From positions 1 to 52,956 of the forward strand of contig JAISAQ010000023.1 in assembly GCA_031266775.1 (NCBI GenBank): a stretch of 52,956 bases of DNA. The letters run 5' to 3'. The DNA is from Treponema sp. (GTDB lineage: Bacteria; Spirochaetota; Spirochaetia; Treponematales; Breznakiellaceae). The position numbers and the translations under genes were made by a program. Under the pieces are notes generated by a model that was not told where the DNA came from, searched no databases, and worked only from the letters and a program-made list of their open reading frames with translations. Shown piece after piece: positions 34,730-43,490 of this stretch. The first letter of the stretch is position 1; every line of letters starts with the position of its first letter.

Positions 34730-34754
34730 TAATATTGTTAGGCTGGCAAACTAT

Positions 34755-36287
34755 ATGGAAGCGTCCAGACTGGTCGCCGTTCTTGAAATTGGATCCACAG
34801 GCATACGGCTCCTTGTCGCCGCAGTTTCGCCGCCCGGCGGGTGGAAGGCGCTTGACAGGGCGGGTAAACCCGTGGCGCTGGGACGCGATGTATTTACCTC
34901 CGGCGAAGTGTCGCGGGAATCGCTTCTGGAATGTACGGCGGTGCTCAGGAATTTCAGGGAACTGCTCAAGGGCTGGGACATTGACGAAAGCGGCATCCAC
35001 GTAATTGCCACAAGCGCGCTCCGCGCGGCGCGGAACCGGGATATTTTTGTCGACAGGGTAAAACAGGAAACGGGATTCAGCCTTTCCATTGTTGAAGGCA
35101 TAGAGGAAAACCGCCTCATGTACCTGGCGGTCCGTTTTGCCATTAAGCAGGATCTGCCCCTCTTCTGGCGGGCCAATTCGATGATCATGGAAATAGGCGG
35201 GGGCTCTACGGAGATCATGCTGCTTCGCCGCGGGCGGATGGTGGCCGCCCACAGCCTTAAGCTGGGGACTATCCTTATTGATCAGCAGACCCGTTCCGAA
35301 ATGGGCCCCCCGGCGCAGGAACGCTACCTTAACGAAAACATACGGAACGCATCGGGCCTTCTTAGTTCCGAAATGGATCTGGTTCATGTGCGGACCTTTG
35401 TGGTCTCCGGCTCCGACGCCCGTATCGCGTCCCTGTTTGCCGGCCGGGAACTCAACGAGCACTGCCGCGTTATTGAGCGGAACGCTTTTCTTGAATTTGC
35501 CGAAGGGATGCGCGGCTGCAGCATAGAGGACTGTGTGCAAAAGCTCCAGATTCCCTATGTCGAGGCGGAGGGCTTTGTTCACGGGCTCATGGTGTGCAGG
35601 CTTTTTCTGGAAGAGACAGGCGCGCAGCAGCTTGTCGTTCCGCTTGTTTCCATACGCGAAGGCCTCCTTATAGATCTTGCCCGCGGGGTAGATCCGCTTT
35701 TACAAGACGAATTTTTTTCCCAGATAACCGCGTCGGCGGTGAGCCTTGGGCGGAAGTACCATTTTGACGAACCCCACAGCCGGCATGTCGCGCGTATGTG
35801 CATGGTTCTTTTTGACGCCCTTGTTCATGAACACGGCATGAACCACCGCGAGCGGATGATGCTGGAAACGGCAGCAATGCTGCACGATATAGGCATGTAC
35901 ATCAAGGGTTCGGGGCATCAGAAGCACGGCCAGTACATTGTTTCCAATTCGGAGGTTTTTGGGCTGCACCGTGACGAGCTTGATATTATTGCCAATGTTA
36001 TACGCTACCACCGGGGCGATCCCCCTTCGCAGACGGATATTGAATATATTGCGCTGCAAAGGGAGGAGCGTATTCTGGTTCTTAAAATGGCGTCCATACT
36101 CCGCGTTGCCGACGCGCTTGACCGGGGCCATTCGCAGCATATACGGAACATCTCCGTTGAAAAAAAACCGGAGGTTCTTGCGATACACACACAAGGCGTA
36201 CATGACCTGAGTCTTGAACTTATGGGGCTGGAAGAAAAAGCCGGTATGTTTCAGGATGTATTCGGATACAGGGTAGTTCTGGGTTAA
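34755..36287 (+). CDS. Exopolyphosphatase/pppGpp phosphohydrolase with HD domain
   Basis: 510 aa from the ATG at 34755 (MEASRLVAVLEIGS). A TTG at 34719 would add 12 residues but lies inside the 5' hairpin. Ppx/GppA ASKHA-type fold: LEIGSTGIRLLV (about 9-20), IATSALRAARNRD, and MIMEIGGGSTEIMLL near 155. The C-terminal HD domain has SRHVARM, MLHDIGMYI and YHRG. It should hydrolyse polyphosphate and/or pppGpp. Ten nt upstream of ppk, so synthesis and breakdown of polyphosphate are paired. Confidence 0.88.
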   Translation: MEASRLVAVLEIGSTGIRLLVAAVSPPGGWKALDRAGKPVALGRDVFTSGEVSRESLLECTAVLRNFRELLKGWDIDESGIHVIATSALRAARNRDIFVDRVKQETGFSLSIVEGIEENRLMYLAVRFAIKQDLPLFWRANSMIMEIGGGSTEIMLLRRGRMVAAHSLKLGTILIDQQTRSEMGPPAQERYLNENIRNASGLLSSEMDLVHVRTFVVSGSDARIASLFAGRELNEHCRVIERNAFLEFAEGMRGCSIEDCVQKLQIPYVEAEGFVHGLMVCRLFLEETGAQQLVVPLVSIREGLLIDLARGVDPLLQDEFFSQITASAVSLGRKYHFDEPHSRHVARMCMVLFDALVHEHGMNHRERMMLETAAMLHDIGMYIKGSGHQKHGQYIVSNSEVFGLHRDELDIIANVIRYHRGDPPSQTDIEYIALQREERILVLKMASILRVADALDRGHSQHIRNISVEKKPEVLAIHTQGVHDLSLELMGLEEKAGMFQDVFGYRVVLG

Positions 36288-36296
36288 GGAAAAAAT

Positions 36297-38468
36297 ATGA
36301 ACGAACAGGGGCCGGAGGAAGCCGTCCGTTATCTGGACCGCGACCTTTCATGGATAGATTTTAACGAGCGTGTTCTGGAGGAAGGTTTAAGGCGCGATCT
36401 TCCGCCGCTTGAGCGTTTCCGTTTTCTTTCTATTGTTTCCTCCAATTTTGATGAATTTTTCATGGTCCGCGTCGCGGCGATGAAACGGGCGGCGCTTGCC
36501 GCCGCCGGACATTCTGTAGGCGCGAAAACGGCGCAGTCTCTGGGCGACGGTCTTTCCCGGACCGGGCGGCTTGCCGCGGTTTCCGAAAAGGTCCGCTCCA
36601 TTGTACGCCGCCAGTACGAGTGTCTTGAAAACGAGGTGTTTCCCGGTCTTGCCCGCGGCGGGCTTGAGCTTGTGCGCCGGGACGGCTGGACCGATTTTCA
36701 AAAGCGCTACCTTGAGTCTTTTTTTCTGGGAGAGATCTTTCCCGTTCTTACTCCCCTGCGCATTGATGAAACCCTGCCGGCCATTGACAGCCTGAGCCTT
36801 AACTGCGCCTTTCTTGTCGGGGATGAGGCGGGAAAAGAATACACCGCCATGGTCCAGATACCCAATTTTATTGACCGCATCATTGTATTTCCCGCCGGGT
36901 CAGGCGGCGGGCACAGGGCTCAGGAGCATGTTTCCTGGGCGCTGCTTGAAGACGCGGTGCTTTTCTGGGGGCATTATTTTTTTTCCGGCTTGACTGTCAG
37001 GGAAAGCATGGTTTTCAAAGTAGGCCGCGACGCGGATTTTTCCGTTGATGAAAAAAGGGACGAGGATTTTATTGAAGCCATGGAAGAGGTCCTTGAAGAC
37101 AGGGAACATTCCACGGCGGTCAACATGGTTTATTCGCCGGGAAGCGTCCGTCTTAAAAGGGAAATCGCCGGCAGGCTCGCGCTTGAGGAAGACGATCTTT
37201 ACGAAGCGCCCGGACCCATTAACCTTGGAACGCTTCTTGGACTGGTAAACGTGAGCGGTTTTGATTCGTTAAAGGAAAAACCCTGGAAGATATATCCGTC
37301 CGGGAACTTCGGCGGGGATGAATCGATTTGGGACCGCATCAAGGCCGGGGACCTGATGCTTCATTTGCCGTACCAGTCCTTTGATCCTGTGGTCCGTTTT
37401 TTTCAGGAAGCCTCTTCGGATCCGCAGGTCATTTCCATCAAGACTGCCCTGTACCGGACAAGCGGCAATTCCCCCGTCGTGCGGGCGCTGGAGCAGGCGG
37501 GGCTTGCCGGTAAACATGTAACGGCCATGGTGGAGCTCAAGGCGCGTTTTGACGAGGAGCGGAATATCTCCTGGGCCAGGGGGCTTGAGAGTGCCGGGGT
37601 GATTGTGGTGTACGGCCTTGCGGAACTCAAGGTCCACGCGAAGGTTACCCTTGTGCTCCGCAGGGAAAACGACCGCCTTGTACGCTATGTTCATATTTCC
37701 ACGGGAAACTACAACGACAAAACCGCGCGGCTGTATGAAGACATAGGGATCTTTACCTGCCGGGACGACATAGCCTACGACGCGGGGCTCCTCTTTAACA
37801 TGATCACAGGCTATTCCTTTATCCAGCCCATGCGCAAACTTTCCATAGCTCCGGCAGGCCTCAAGAAACGGCTCCTTGAACTTATAGGGCGCGAGGCAAA
37901 ACGGGCAAGTCAGGGGTATCCGGGAAAGATCATGGCGAAAATAAATTCCCTTGCCGATACCGGCATCATCGACGCGCTGTACGGCGCGTCGCAGGCGGGG
38001 GTAAAGATCTTCCTTAGCGTCCGGGGCATCTGTACGCTTATTCCCGGCGTTCCTGGGCTTTCGGAAAATATACAGGTGTCGGGCATTGTCGATCATTACC
38101 TGGAACATTCGCGCATCTATTATTTTGCCAACGGCGGCGCGGAGGAGATCTTCATTTCCAGCGCCGACTGGATGCCCCGCAACCTGGAGAGGCGGGTAGA
38201 GCTGATGTTTCCGGTTCAGGAAGAGCCGCTGAGGAAGGAACTGCTTGAAATACTGACGTTTTATTTCAGGGACAACACCCAAGCGTACAGCCTTGGCCCC
38301 GGCGGCCTGTGGAAGCGGCGGAGCCCGGCGGAAGGCGAAGCGCCCTTCAGGGTTCAGAAGGAATTCCTTTCACTGGCCGCCCGTGCTTCGGGGAACCTTT
38401 GGCCTGTGAAGCAGGATTTTATTGTGCGCAGAAGCCCGCCCGAGGGCTCTTCGCGGGATCTCCGGTGA
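36297..38468 (+). CDS. ppk: Polyphosphate kinase
   Basis: 723 aa PPK1. Makes polyphosphate from ATP reversibly. The N-terminal domain starts [19 protein letters not shown] (about 12-30). Catalytic-domain histidines are in [15 protein letters not shown] (about 446, the phosphorylated His position) and [16 protein letters not shown] (about 604), with the [19 protein letters not shown] segment between. Usual family length about 690-740. Ribosome binding site AAGGA 6-7 nt upstream. Follows the Ppx-like gene and precedes the RlmI-like gene by 10 nt. Confidence 0.95.
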   Translation: MNEQGPEEAVRYLDRDLSWIDFNERVLEEGLRRDLPPLERFRFLSIVSSNFDEFFMVRVAAMKRAALAAAGHSVGAKTAQSLGDGLSRTGRLAAVSEKVRSIVRRQYECLENEVFPGLARGGLELVRRDGWTDFQKRYLESFFLGEIFPVLTPLRIDETLPAIDSLSLNCAFLVGDEAGKEYTAMVQIPNFIDRIIVFPAGSGGGHRAQEHVSWALLEDAVLFWGHYFFSGLTVRESMVFKVGRDADFSVDEKRDEDFIEAMEEVLEDREHSTAVNMVYSPGSVRLKREIAGRLALEEDDLYEAPGPINLGTLLGLVNVSGFDSLKEKPWKIYPSGNFGGDESIWDRIKAGDLMLHLPYQSFDPVVRFFQEASSDPQVISIKTALYRTSGNSPVVRALEQAGLAGKHVTAMVELKARFDEERNISWARGLESAGVIVVYGLAELKVHAKVTLVLRRENDRLVRYVHISTGNYNDKTARLYEDIGIFTCRDDIAYDAGLLFNMITGYSFIQPMRKLSIAPAGLKKRLLELIGREAKRASQGYPGKIMAKINSLADTGIIDALYGASQAGVKIFLSVRGICTLIPGVPGLSENIQVSGIVDHYLEHSRIYYFANGGAEEIFISSADWMPRNLERRVELMFPVQEEPLRKELLEILTFYFRDNTQAYSLGPGGLWKRRSPAEGEAPFRVQKEFLSLAARASGNLWPVKQDFIVRRSPPEGSSRDLR

Positions 38469-38478
38469 CGCGCGTATT

Positions 38479-39897
38479 ATGAAGCGTATTATTTTGAAAC
38501 CAGGCGAGGAGGCCCGTCTCTTGCAGGGCCACCCCTGGGTATACGGCAATGAAATTGCCCGCGTCCTTGCCGGTCCCGGCGCCGTCCCTGCCGCGCTTGT
38601 TCCCGGCGAAGTTGCCGATGTGGAAAGCTCCCGTAAAACGTATGTAGGGCGGGCTTTTGTCAATCCCAATTCAAAAATCACCGCCCGCATGTACAGTTCC
38701 TCAAAGGAAGGCGCCGACAAAGGGTTTTTCAGGCGGCGCATACGGGAGGCCATGCGGCGGCGCCTTCTTCCGCCGTGCAGCCTTGCGCCCGGCCGCGAAA
38801 GCGCCCGCGTCGTTTTTGGCGAGGCGGACTTTCTCCCTGGCCTTGTTGTCGATCGTTTTACCGGCTGGGCCCGTTCCGCGTTCGAGGCCGCCTTCAGGGC
38901 AGCGGATTCCCCCGGCGGCGCTCCCTCGTTCGAGGATGCCAGGGCCGCTCTGGGGCCGCCTTCTTCGTGGCTTTCGGTACAGTTTCTTGCCTGGGGCGTG
39001 GATGCCCGCCGGGATGATATTCTTGCCGTTTTGGAAGAGGCGTTTGTTCCGCCCGCCGGAAACGGCGCGGATAATGCGGACGCGGGCAGCGTGAGTACGG
39101 GCGCGGGCGGCGCGGGTGCGGGCGGCGCAGGCGCGGATGAAACATTTTCCGCGCCGCTTGGCATCATCGAAAAATCGGCGGCAAAGGCGCGGGAAATGGA
39201 GGGGCTGCCGCCGGCGGAAGGGGTGCTGCGCGGGAATTTTCCCGAAGGGGGAATCGTCATATTTGAGAACGGGTTTCCCTTTCTTGTTGATCCCGCCTGC
39301 GGTCAGAAGACCGGTTTCTATCTGGATCAAAGGGAAAACCGCCGCCTCACCGCGCGGTATGCCGCCCGCGCCCGCGTTCTTGATGTCTGCAGCTATACGG
39401 GCGGGTTCAGCATATACGCCGCCCGCGCCGGGGCGTTGCAGGTAACTTCGGTGGATGTTTCCGCCGAAGCCCTGAAGATCCTTGCCGTCAACGCCGCGCT
39501 TAACGGTGTGGGAGGCAGGATAATTCCCGTGGAAGAAGATATGTTTGAATCGCTTCGCCGCATGGAGCGGAAAAAAGAGCGCTTCGATCTTGTCATACTC
39601 GATCCGCCGGCCTTTGCGAAATCCCGCCAGGCCCTGGAAGGGGCGCTGCGCGGCTACCGGGAAATCAACGTCAGGGCCATGAAGATCTTAAGGCCCGGCG
39701 GGGTCCTTGCAAGCTGTTCGTGCAGCCACGCGCTGAGCGAAGAGCGTTTTAAAAAAATGATCGCCGAAGCCGCCGCGGACGCCGGCCGCGCGGCGCATCA
39801 GCTTGATTTTAGAACACAGTCGCCGGATCATCCCGTGCGCGCAGGTTACGGTGAATCGTACTATCTTAAATGCGGATTCTATCGTATGGTTTACTGA
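38479..39897 (+). CDS. RlmI-like 23S rRNA cytosine-C5 methyltransferase
   Basis: 472 aa from the ATG at 38479 (MKRIILKPGEEARLLQGHPW); a longer frame upstream overlaps ppk. N-terminal PUA domain (about 1-75), then a SAM-dependent Rossmann methyltransferase: motif I VLDVCSYTGGFSIYAA (about 305), motif IV LVILDPPAFAKSR (about 370) and a C-terminal cysteine motif SCSCSHAL (about 412). An unusual low-complexity insert of Gly/Ala with Asp/Asn (about residues 193-220, built from GCGGGC-type DNA repeats at 39060-39140) lies between PUA and catalytic domains. Its stop overlaps the next start (TGATG). Confidence 0.8.
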   Translation: MKRIILKPGEEARLLQGHPWVYGNEIARVLAGPGAVPAALVPGEVADVESSRKTYVGRAFVNPNSKITARMYSSSKEGADKGFFRRRIREAMRRRLLPPCSLAPGRESARVVFGEADFLPGLVVDRFTGWARSAFEAAFRAADSPGGAPSFEDARAALGPPSSWLSVQFLAWGVDARRDDILAVLEEAFVPPAGNGADNADAGSVSTGAGGAGAGGAGADETFSAPLGIIEKSAAKAREMEGLPPAEGVLRGNFPEGGIVIFENGFPFLVDPACGQKTGFYLDQRENRRLTARYAARARVLDVCSYTGGFSIYAARAGALQVTSVDVSAEALKILAVNAALNGVGGRIIPVEEDMFESLRRMERKKERFDLVILDPPAFAKSRQALEGALRGYREINVRAMKILRPGGVLASCSCSHALSEERFKKMIAEAAADAGRAAHQLDFRTQSPDHPVRAGYGESYYLKCGFYRMVY

Positions 39898-40949
39898 TGA
39901 ACAAGCGTGAATGGGTACTGCGGTCGTTTCGGGATGAATACGCGGAAAAAGTTCCCGCGGGATTCTGGTTTCATTTTGTGCCGGATGAACTTGAAGACGG
40001 TTTTGCCAATCCTTCAATATTTGAAAAAAACCTGGCCGGCCACCGCGCGTACTACGGTGAATTTCAGCCGGATTTTATGAAGATAATGACGGATGGTTTT
40101 TTCATGTATCCGAACGCGCGGCTTCAGGACGCCCGGAATGCCGGGGATCTCAGAAAAGTTGTTTCCATCGGGGCCGCCCATCCGTGGATTGAAAAACAGG
40201 TAGCGTTCGCAAAGGCCGTTACGGGGATATTCGAAGGCGAAGTGCTTTCCTTCTACAATATCTTTGCCCCCGCCACCATCTTTAAATTCGTGCGCCGCTC
40301 TTTGGGGGGGGACGCCGATGCGGACCTTGCCGCCCTTATCGCCGAAGACGGGGATGCTGTAAGGGGCGCCCTTGACACAGTTGCGGGCGATCTTGCCCTT
40401 CTTGCCCGCCGTGTCATTCTGGAAGGCGGAGCCGACGGGATCTATTTTTCAACGCAGGATGTAAACGGCCCGGGAATGACAAGGGCTCTTCATGATGAGG
40501 TTCTTTTTCCCGGCGATGCGCTGGTGCTTGAAGCGGCAAACACCGCCGCGAGGGAAGCCGCGGCAGGGCAGCAGGGCGGCCCGCCCGCCCGTTTCGGCCC
40601 CCTTAACATTCTTCACATCTGCGGTTACGAAGGGCACAGGAACGATCTTGGCCGTTTTGTTTCGTATCCCGCCCAGATTTTTAACTGGGCCTCCGTCATT
40701 GAAGGCGTTTCGCTGGGTGAAGGGAAACGGCTCTTTGAAAAACCCGTTATGGGCGGCTTTGCGAACACGGCGGACGGCGTTCTCTGCCGGGGAAGCGAGC
40801 GTGAAGTCAAGGAGGAAACGCGGAGGCTTCTTTCCGAAGCGGGAAGAAAGGGCGTCGTGCTTGGCGCCGACTGTACCATACCAAGGGGCGCCGATCTCCG
40901 CCGTTTGCAGTGGGTGCGCGAAGCCGCGTCTTCCCCGTTTTCCGCGTAA
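39897..40949 (+). CDS. Uroporphyrinogen decarboxylase-family (methyltransferase-like) protein
   Basis: 350 aa from the ATG at 39897 (MNKREWVLRSFRDEY), which overlaps the previous stop. UroD fold: GFWFHFVPDE near the start, GGADGIYFSTQDVNGPGMTR (about 180-200), LNILHICGYEGH (about 238) and a C-terminal GKGVVLGADCTIP segment. The ICGYEGH His and GADC Cys positions resemble zinc-binding residues of MtaA/CmuA-type methyltransferases, so methyl transfer to a corrinoid or thiol is more likely than haem synthesis. No haem or corrinoid genes are nearby. Confidence 0.8.
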   Translation: MNKREWVLRSFRDEYAEKVPAGFWFHFVPDELEDGFANPSIFEKNLAGHRAYYGEFQPDFMKIMTDGFFMYPNARLQDARNAGDLRKVVSIGAAHPWIEKQVAFAKAVTGIFEGEVLSFYNIFAPATIFKFVRRSLGGDADADLAALIAEDGDAVRGALDTVAGDLALLARRVILEGGADGIYFSTQDVNGPGMTRALHDEVLFPGDALVLEAANTAAREAAAGQQGGPPARFGPLNILHICGYEGHRNDLGRFVSYPAQIFNWASVIEGVSLGEGKRLFEKPVMGGFANTADGVLCRGSEREVKEETRRLLSEAGRKGVVLGADCTIPRGADLRRLQWVREAASSPFSA

Positions 40950-40999
40950 CAATTTCCGCCGCAAGACGCGGGTGCGCCCGCCGCCCGGCTTAGGATCCG

Positions 41000-42748
41000 T
41001 TACAGCGGATTTTCGTAGCTCTTGTAGAGGAAGCGCCGTATTTTCTGCTGGGCGTTCTTTTCAAAGGGTTCCCGGCGTATGGCAAAGTCGATTATTTTCT
41101 TGTAGCCGGGGAGATGCCGGTTCACTTCCGCTATTTCCTTTTTGACAAGATCCTGTATGAACGCCTCGTCGTTTTCCCTGCCCGGATGATCCTGCGCGAT
41201 GTTTTCAACATTGGGAACCGCCACGGCGTAGATCTGTTCGCCGCCAAACGCCGGTTCCCTGCGGCCCACCACAAGGATCTCCGCAATGACGCGGGAAAGC
41301 GCGAAGTGGGTTTCTATTTCTTCCGGGTAAATGTTTTTTCCCCCCGAACTTACAATGAGGTTCTTCTTTCTGCCGTTAATGTAAAGGTAGCCTTCTTCAT
41401 CCCGGTAGCCAAGATCGCCTGTAAGGAGGTAGCCGTCTTCGGTGAAGACTTCGCGCGTGGCTTCCTCGTTTTCGAAGTAGCCCAGCATGAGCGAAGGGGA
41501 CTTAACGGCAATTTCACCGGTTCCCTCTTCGTTGGGATCGAGGATCTTTACATAGGTGTAACTGACGGGCAGCCCTACGGAAGCGTTCCGTTTGTGCCGG
41601 GGGGTATTTACGCAGATAAGGGGGCTGTTCTCGCTCATGCCGTAGCCGTGGACGATGTTGAAGCCCAGCGAATCGAAGAAATCGGCGGTCTTCGGGTTAA
41701 GGGCGCCGCCGCCTGCCACGAGTATGCGCAGCGAATCAAGGCTGGCCTTTTTGCGGATGAATTTAAAAACATCCCGGCCAAATTCAAACTTTCCCTTTTT
41801 GGCCTTTACCAGGGCTATGCTCCGCAGGAAGTCAAGGGGAAGGCGTATGATGAACGGGAGTTTCCGGTATCCCTGATCAATGGCGGTCATTACCTTGTCA
41901 AAGAGCAGGGGTACCGCGATGAGGAAGGTAACTTCGCCGTCCTTTATGTCGTCAATGACAACCTTGCCCACGATTTTCTCGCTGATGACCGTGGGGATCC
42001 CAATGGAAATGGGGGCCATAAAACTGCAGGTTGTAGGGTATGTATGATGAAGCGGGAGGACGTTCATGAAGACATCCCGGGAATTGGGGGTAAGTATCCG
42101 TATCGCGGCGCTGGTGTTGGCGATGATCCCCTTATGGTGAAGGGTAACTCCCTTGGCGAAACCGGTAGTACCCGATGTAAAAACAATGGAAGCGGGATCA
42201 TGTTCTTCCACATCGGAAACCGCGGGCAGGGCCTGGCTTCCGGCGTCTATTCCGAACGCGGTAAAAGCGCCGTCCGCGCCGCCGTCTTCGCCCGGTTTAC
42301 TCACGCATACCAGCGCGTCAAGGGCGGTATCCCCGGCCGCAAGCGATTCGGCAAACTCCCGTTTCTTCCCGGAATAGAAAAAGGCCCTGGCCTTTGTTAT
42401 CTTGATAATGTTAAGGCATTCCTTTTCGGACACCAGGAAATCCACCGGGACAATGACAAGACCGGCGATAACGGTTCCCATCCAGATGATCATCCATTCG
42501 GGGCGGTTTTCCGCCCACAGCGCCACCCGGTCGCCCTTTTTGAGCCCTCCGGCAAGCAGCCCCCGGCCTATGCGCCGGCATTCGGCAACAAAGCGCGCGT
42601 AGCTCCAGCGGCCGAATTCCCGCTGTTTTCCCGAACGGTACAGGATGGCGGGCTTGTCCCCGTGTTTTTCTATTGCTTCAACCAGGGCGATAAAATTGGG
42701 GTAGGGAAGATCGGGAAGATCTGAAATGTAATCGTCGAACTGTAACAT
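41000..42748 (-). CDS. Long-chain acyl-CoA synthetase (AMP-forming)
   Basis: 582 aa ANL-superfamily adenylating enzyme. P-loop-like AMP motif IVFTSGTTGFAKGVTLHH (about 190-207), GYGMSENSPLI (about 355), TGDLGYRDEEGYLYINGRKKN (about 430-450) with the hinge, and the later C-terminal KIIDFAIRREPFEKNAQQKI with the catalytic Lys. It activates fatty acids as acyl-AMP and then acyl-CoA for membrane lipid synthesis from host fatty acids. The promoter at 42757-42785 would place the start of transcription about 2 nt before the ATG, with no ribosome binding site. Confidence 0.88.
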   Translation of the reverse strand: MLQFDDYISDLPDLPYPNFIALVEAIEKHGDKPAILYRSGKQREFGRWSYARFVAECRRIGRGLLAGGLKKGDRVALWAENRPEWMIIWMGTVIAGLVIVPVDFLVSEKECLNIIKITKARAFFYSGKKREFAESLAAGDTALDALVCVSKPGEDGGADGAFTAFGIDAGSQALPAVSDVEEHDPASIVFTSGTTGFAKGVTLHHKGIIANTSAAIRILTPNSRDVFMNVLPLHHTYPTTCSFMAPISIGIPTVISEKIVGKVVIDDIKDGEVTFLIAVPLLFDKVMTAIDQGYRKLPFIIRLPLDFLRSIALVKAKKGKFEFGRDVFKFIRKKASLDSLRILVAGGGALNPKTADFFDSLGFNIVHGYGMSENSPLICVNTPRHKRNASVGLPVSYTYVKILDPNEEGTGEIAVKSPSLMLGYFENEEATREVFTEDGYLLTGDLGYRDEEGYLYINGRKKNLIVSSGGKNIYPEEIETHFALSRVIAEILVVGRREPAFGGEQIYAVAVPNVENIAQDHPGRENDEAFIQDLVKKEIAEVNRHLPGYKKIIDFAIRREPFEKNAQQKIRRFLYKSYENPL

Positions 42749-42756
42749 GATGGCAT

Positions 42757-42785
42757 AGAATAAACGAATTCCGCAATTTTGTCGA
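42757..42785 (-). promoter_or_regulatory. Promoter of the acyl-CoA synthetase gene
   Basis: - strand: -35 TCGACA (42780-42785), 17-bp spacer, -10 TATTCT (42757-42762). Predicted start 42750, ATG at 42748. Confidence 0.6.
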
Positions 42786-42804
42786 GTAAAGGGCGCCGGG
42801 AGTC

Positions 42805-42833
42805 TTGTATTTTTCGAAAAAACGTGTTATTTT
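42805..42833 (+). promoter_or_regulatory. Promoter of the 216-aa gene
   Basis: -35 TTGTAT (42805-42810), 17-bp spacer, -10 TATTTT (42828-42833). The predicted start falls on 42840, the A of the ATG. Confidence 0.5.
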
Positions 42834-42839
42834 ACAATT

Positions 42840-43490
42840 ATGGGAAAGAGCGTGGCAGCCGATTTCCTGGAATTGGCGAAAAAGGTAAGGGAAGTTTTGG
42901 CGACAAGGCGTTCCGGTGAGGATGTCAAATCACTGGTCAGCGCCGCAAATTATGTGGCGATGACTCCCAACGAACGAAAAGATGTTGTCAGAAAAGAAAT
43001 TCTGGCGAGAATGATGCGGGATATTGAAAAATCCGGCTGTTTTAAACAGGAAAAATTGTCCCACATCGAAAAACTCATACCCAAGATCGGCGGTTATTTT
43101 ACCGATCCTTTTTCATACAACGACTGTCTTTCGGACGAGGAAAAAGCGGCTCTTCACATCAACCCGGAACTTAAAATTTCCCGGGAAATGGCAGACTGCA
43201 TGAACGAAAAAGGCCTGTCCGAAAAAGATCCCCGGCATATTATTCCCATCATTTACTACCTGAATTTATTTGGCATCGGACGGAAATACAAACTGATGGA
43301 ACTGCGTACGCGGGGCGTTACCAAGGTTAAAATAGTCAATATGGGCGGCGATCTTGACTGCGAAGATATCAAAAGCCATAACGGTGTTTATCCGATCAAC
43401 GATGTACCCGCTTTGCCCCTTCCCGGGTGTAACGCCGCCTATTGCCGCTGCGATTTTGAGCCCTGCGAAGAAAATTCAGATCAAAGCTGA
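42840..43490 (+). CDS. Hypothetical protein with a cysteine-rich C-terminus
   Basis: 216 aa, unrecognised. Helical N-terminal two-thirds (KKVREVLATRRSGEDVKSL), then an 'ELRTRGVTKVKIVNMGGDL' segment and a C-terminal tail PGCNAAYCRCDFEPCEE with four Cys that may bind a metal. The tail recalls the C-terminal 'NCRC' motif of Mu-type head morphogenesis proteins, but the rest does not match. No ribosome binding site; probably leaderless. Its 3' end overlaps the convergent GGDEF gene by 10 bp. Confidence 0.55.
   Translation: MGKSVAADFLELAKKVREVLATRRSGEDVKSLVSAANYVAMTPNERKDVVRKEILARMMRDIEKSGCFKQEKLSHIEKLIPKIGGYFTDPFSYNDCLSDEEKAALHINPELKISREMADCMNEKGLSEKDPRHIIPIIYYLNLFGIGRKYKLMELRTRGVTKVKIVNMGGDLDCEDIKSHNGVYPINDVPALPLPGCNAAYCRCDFEPCEENSDQS

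Noticed and set aside
41114-42724. 536-codon + strand ORF opposite the acyl-CoA synthetase
   Set aside because: Antisense shadow; the - strand frame has all ANL motifs.
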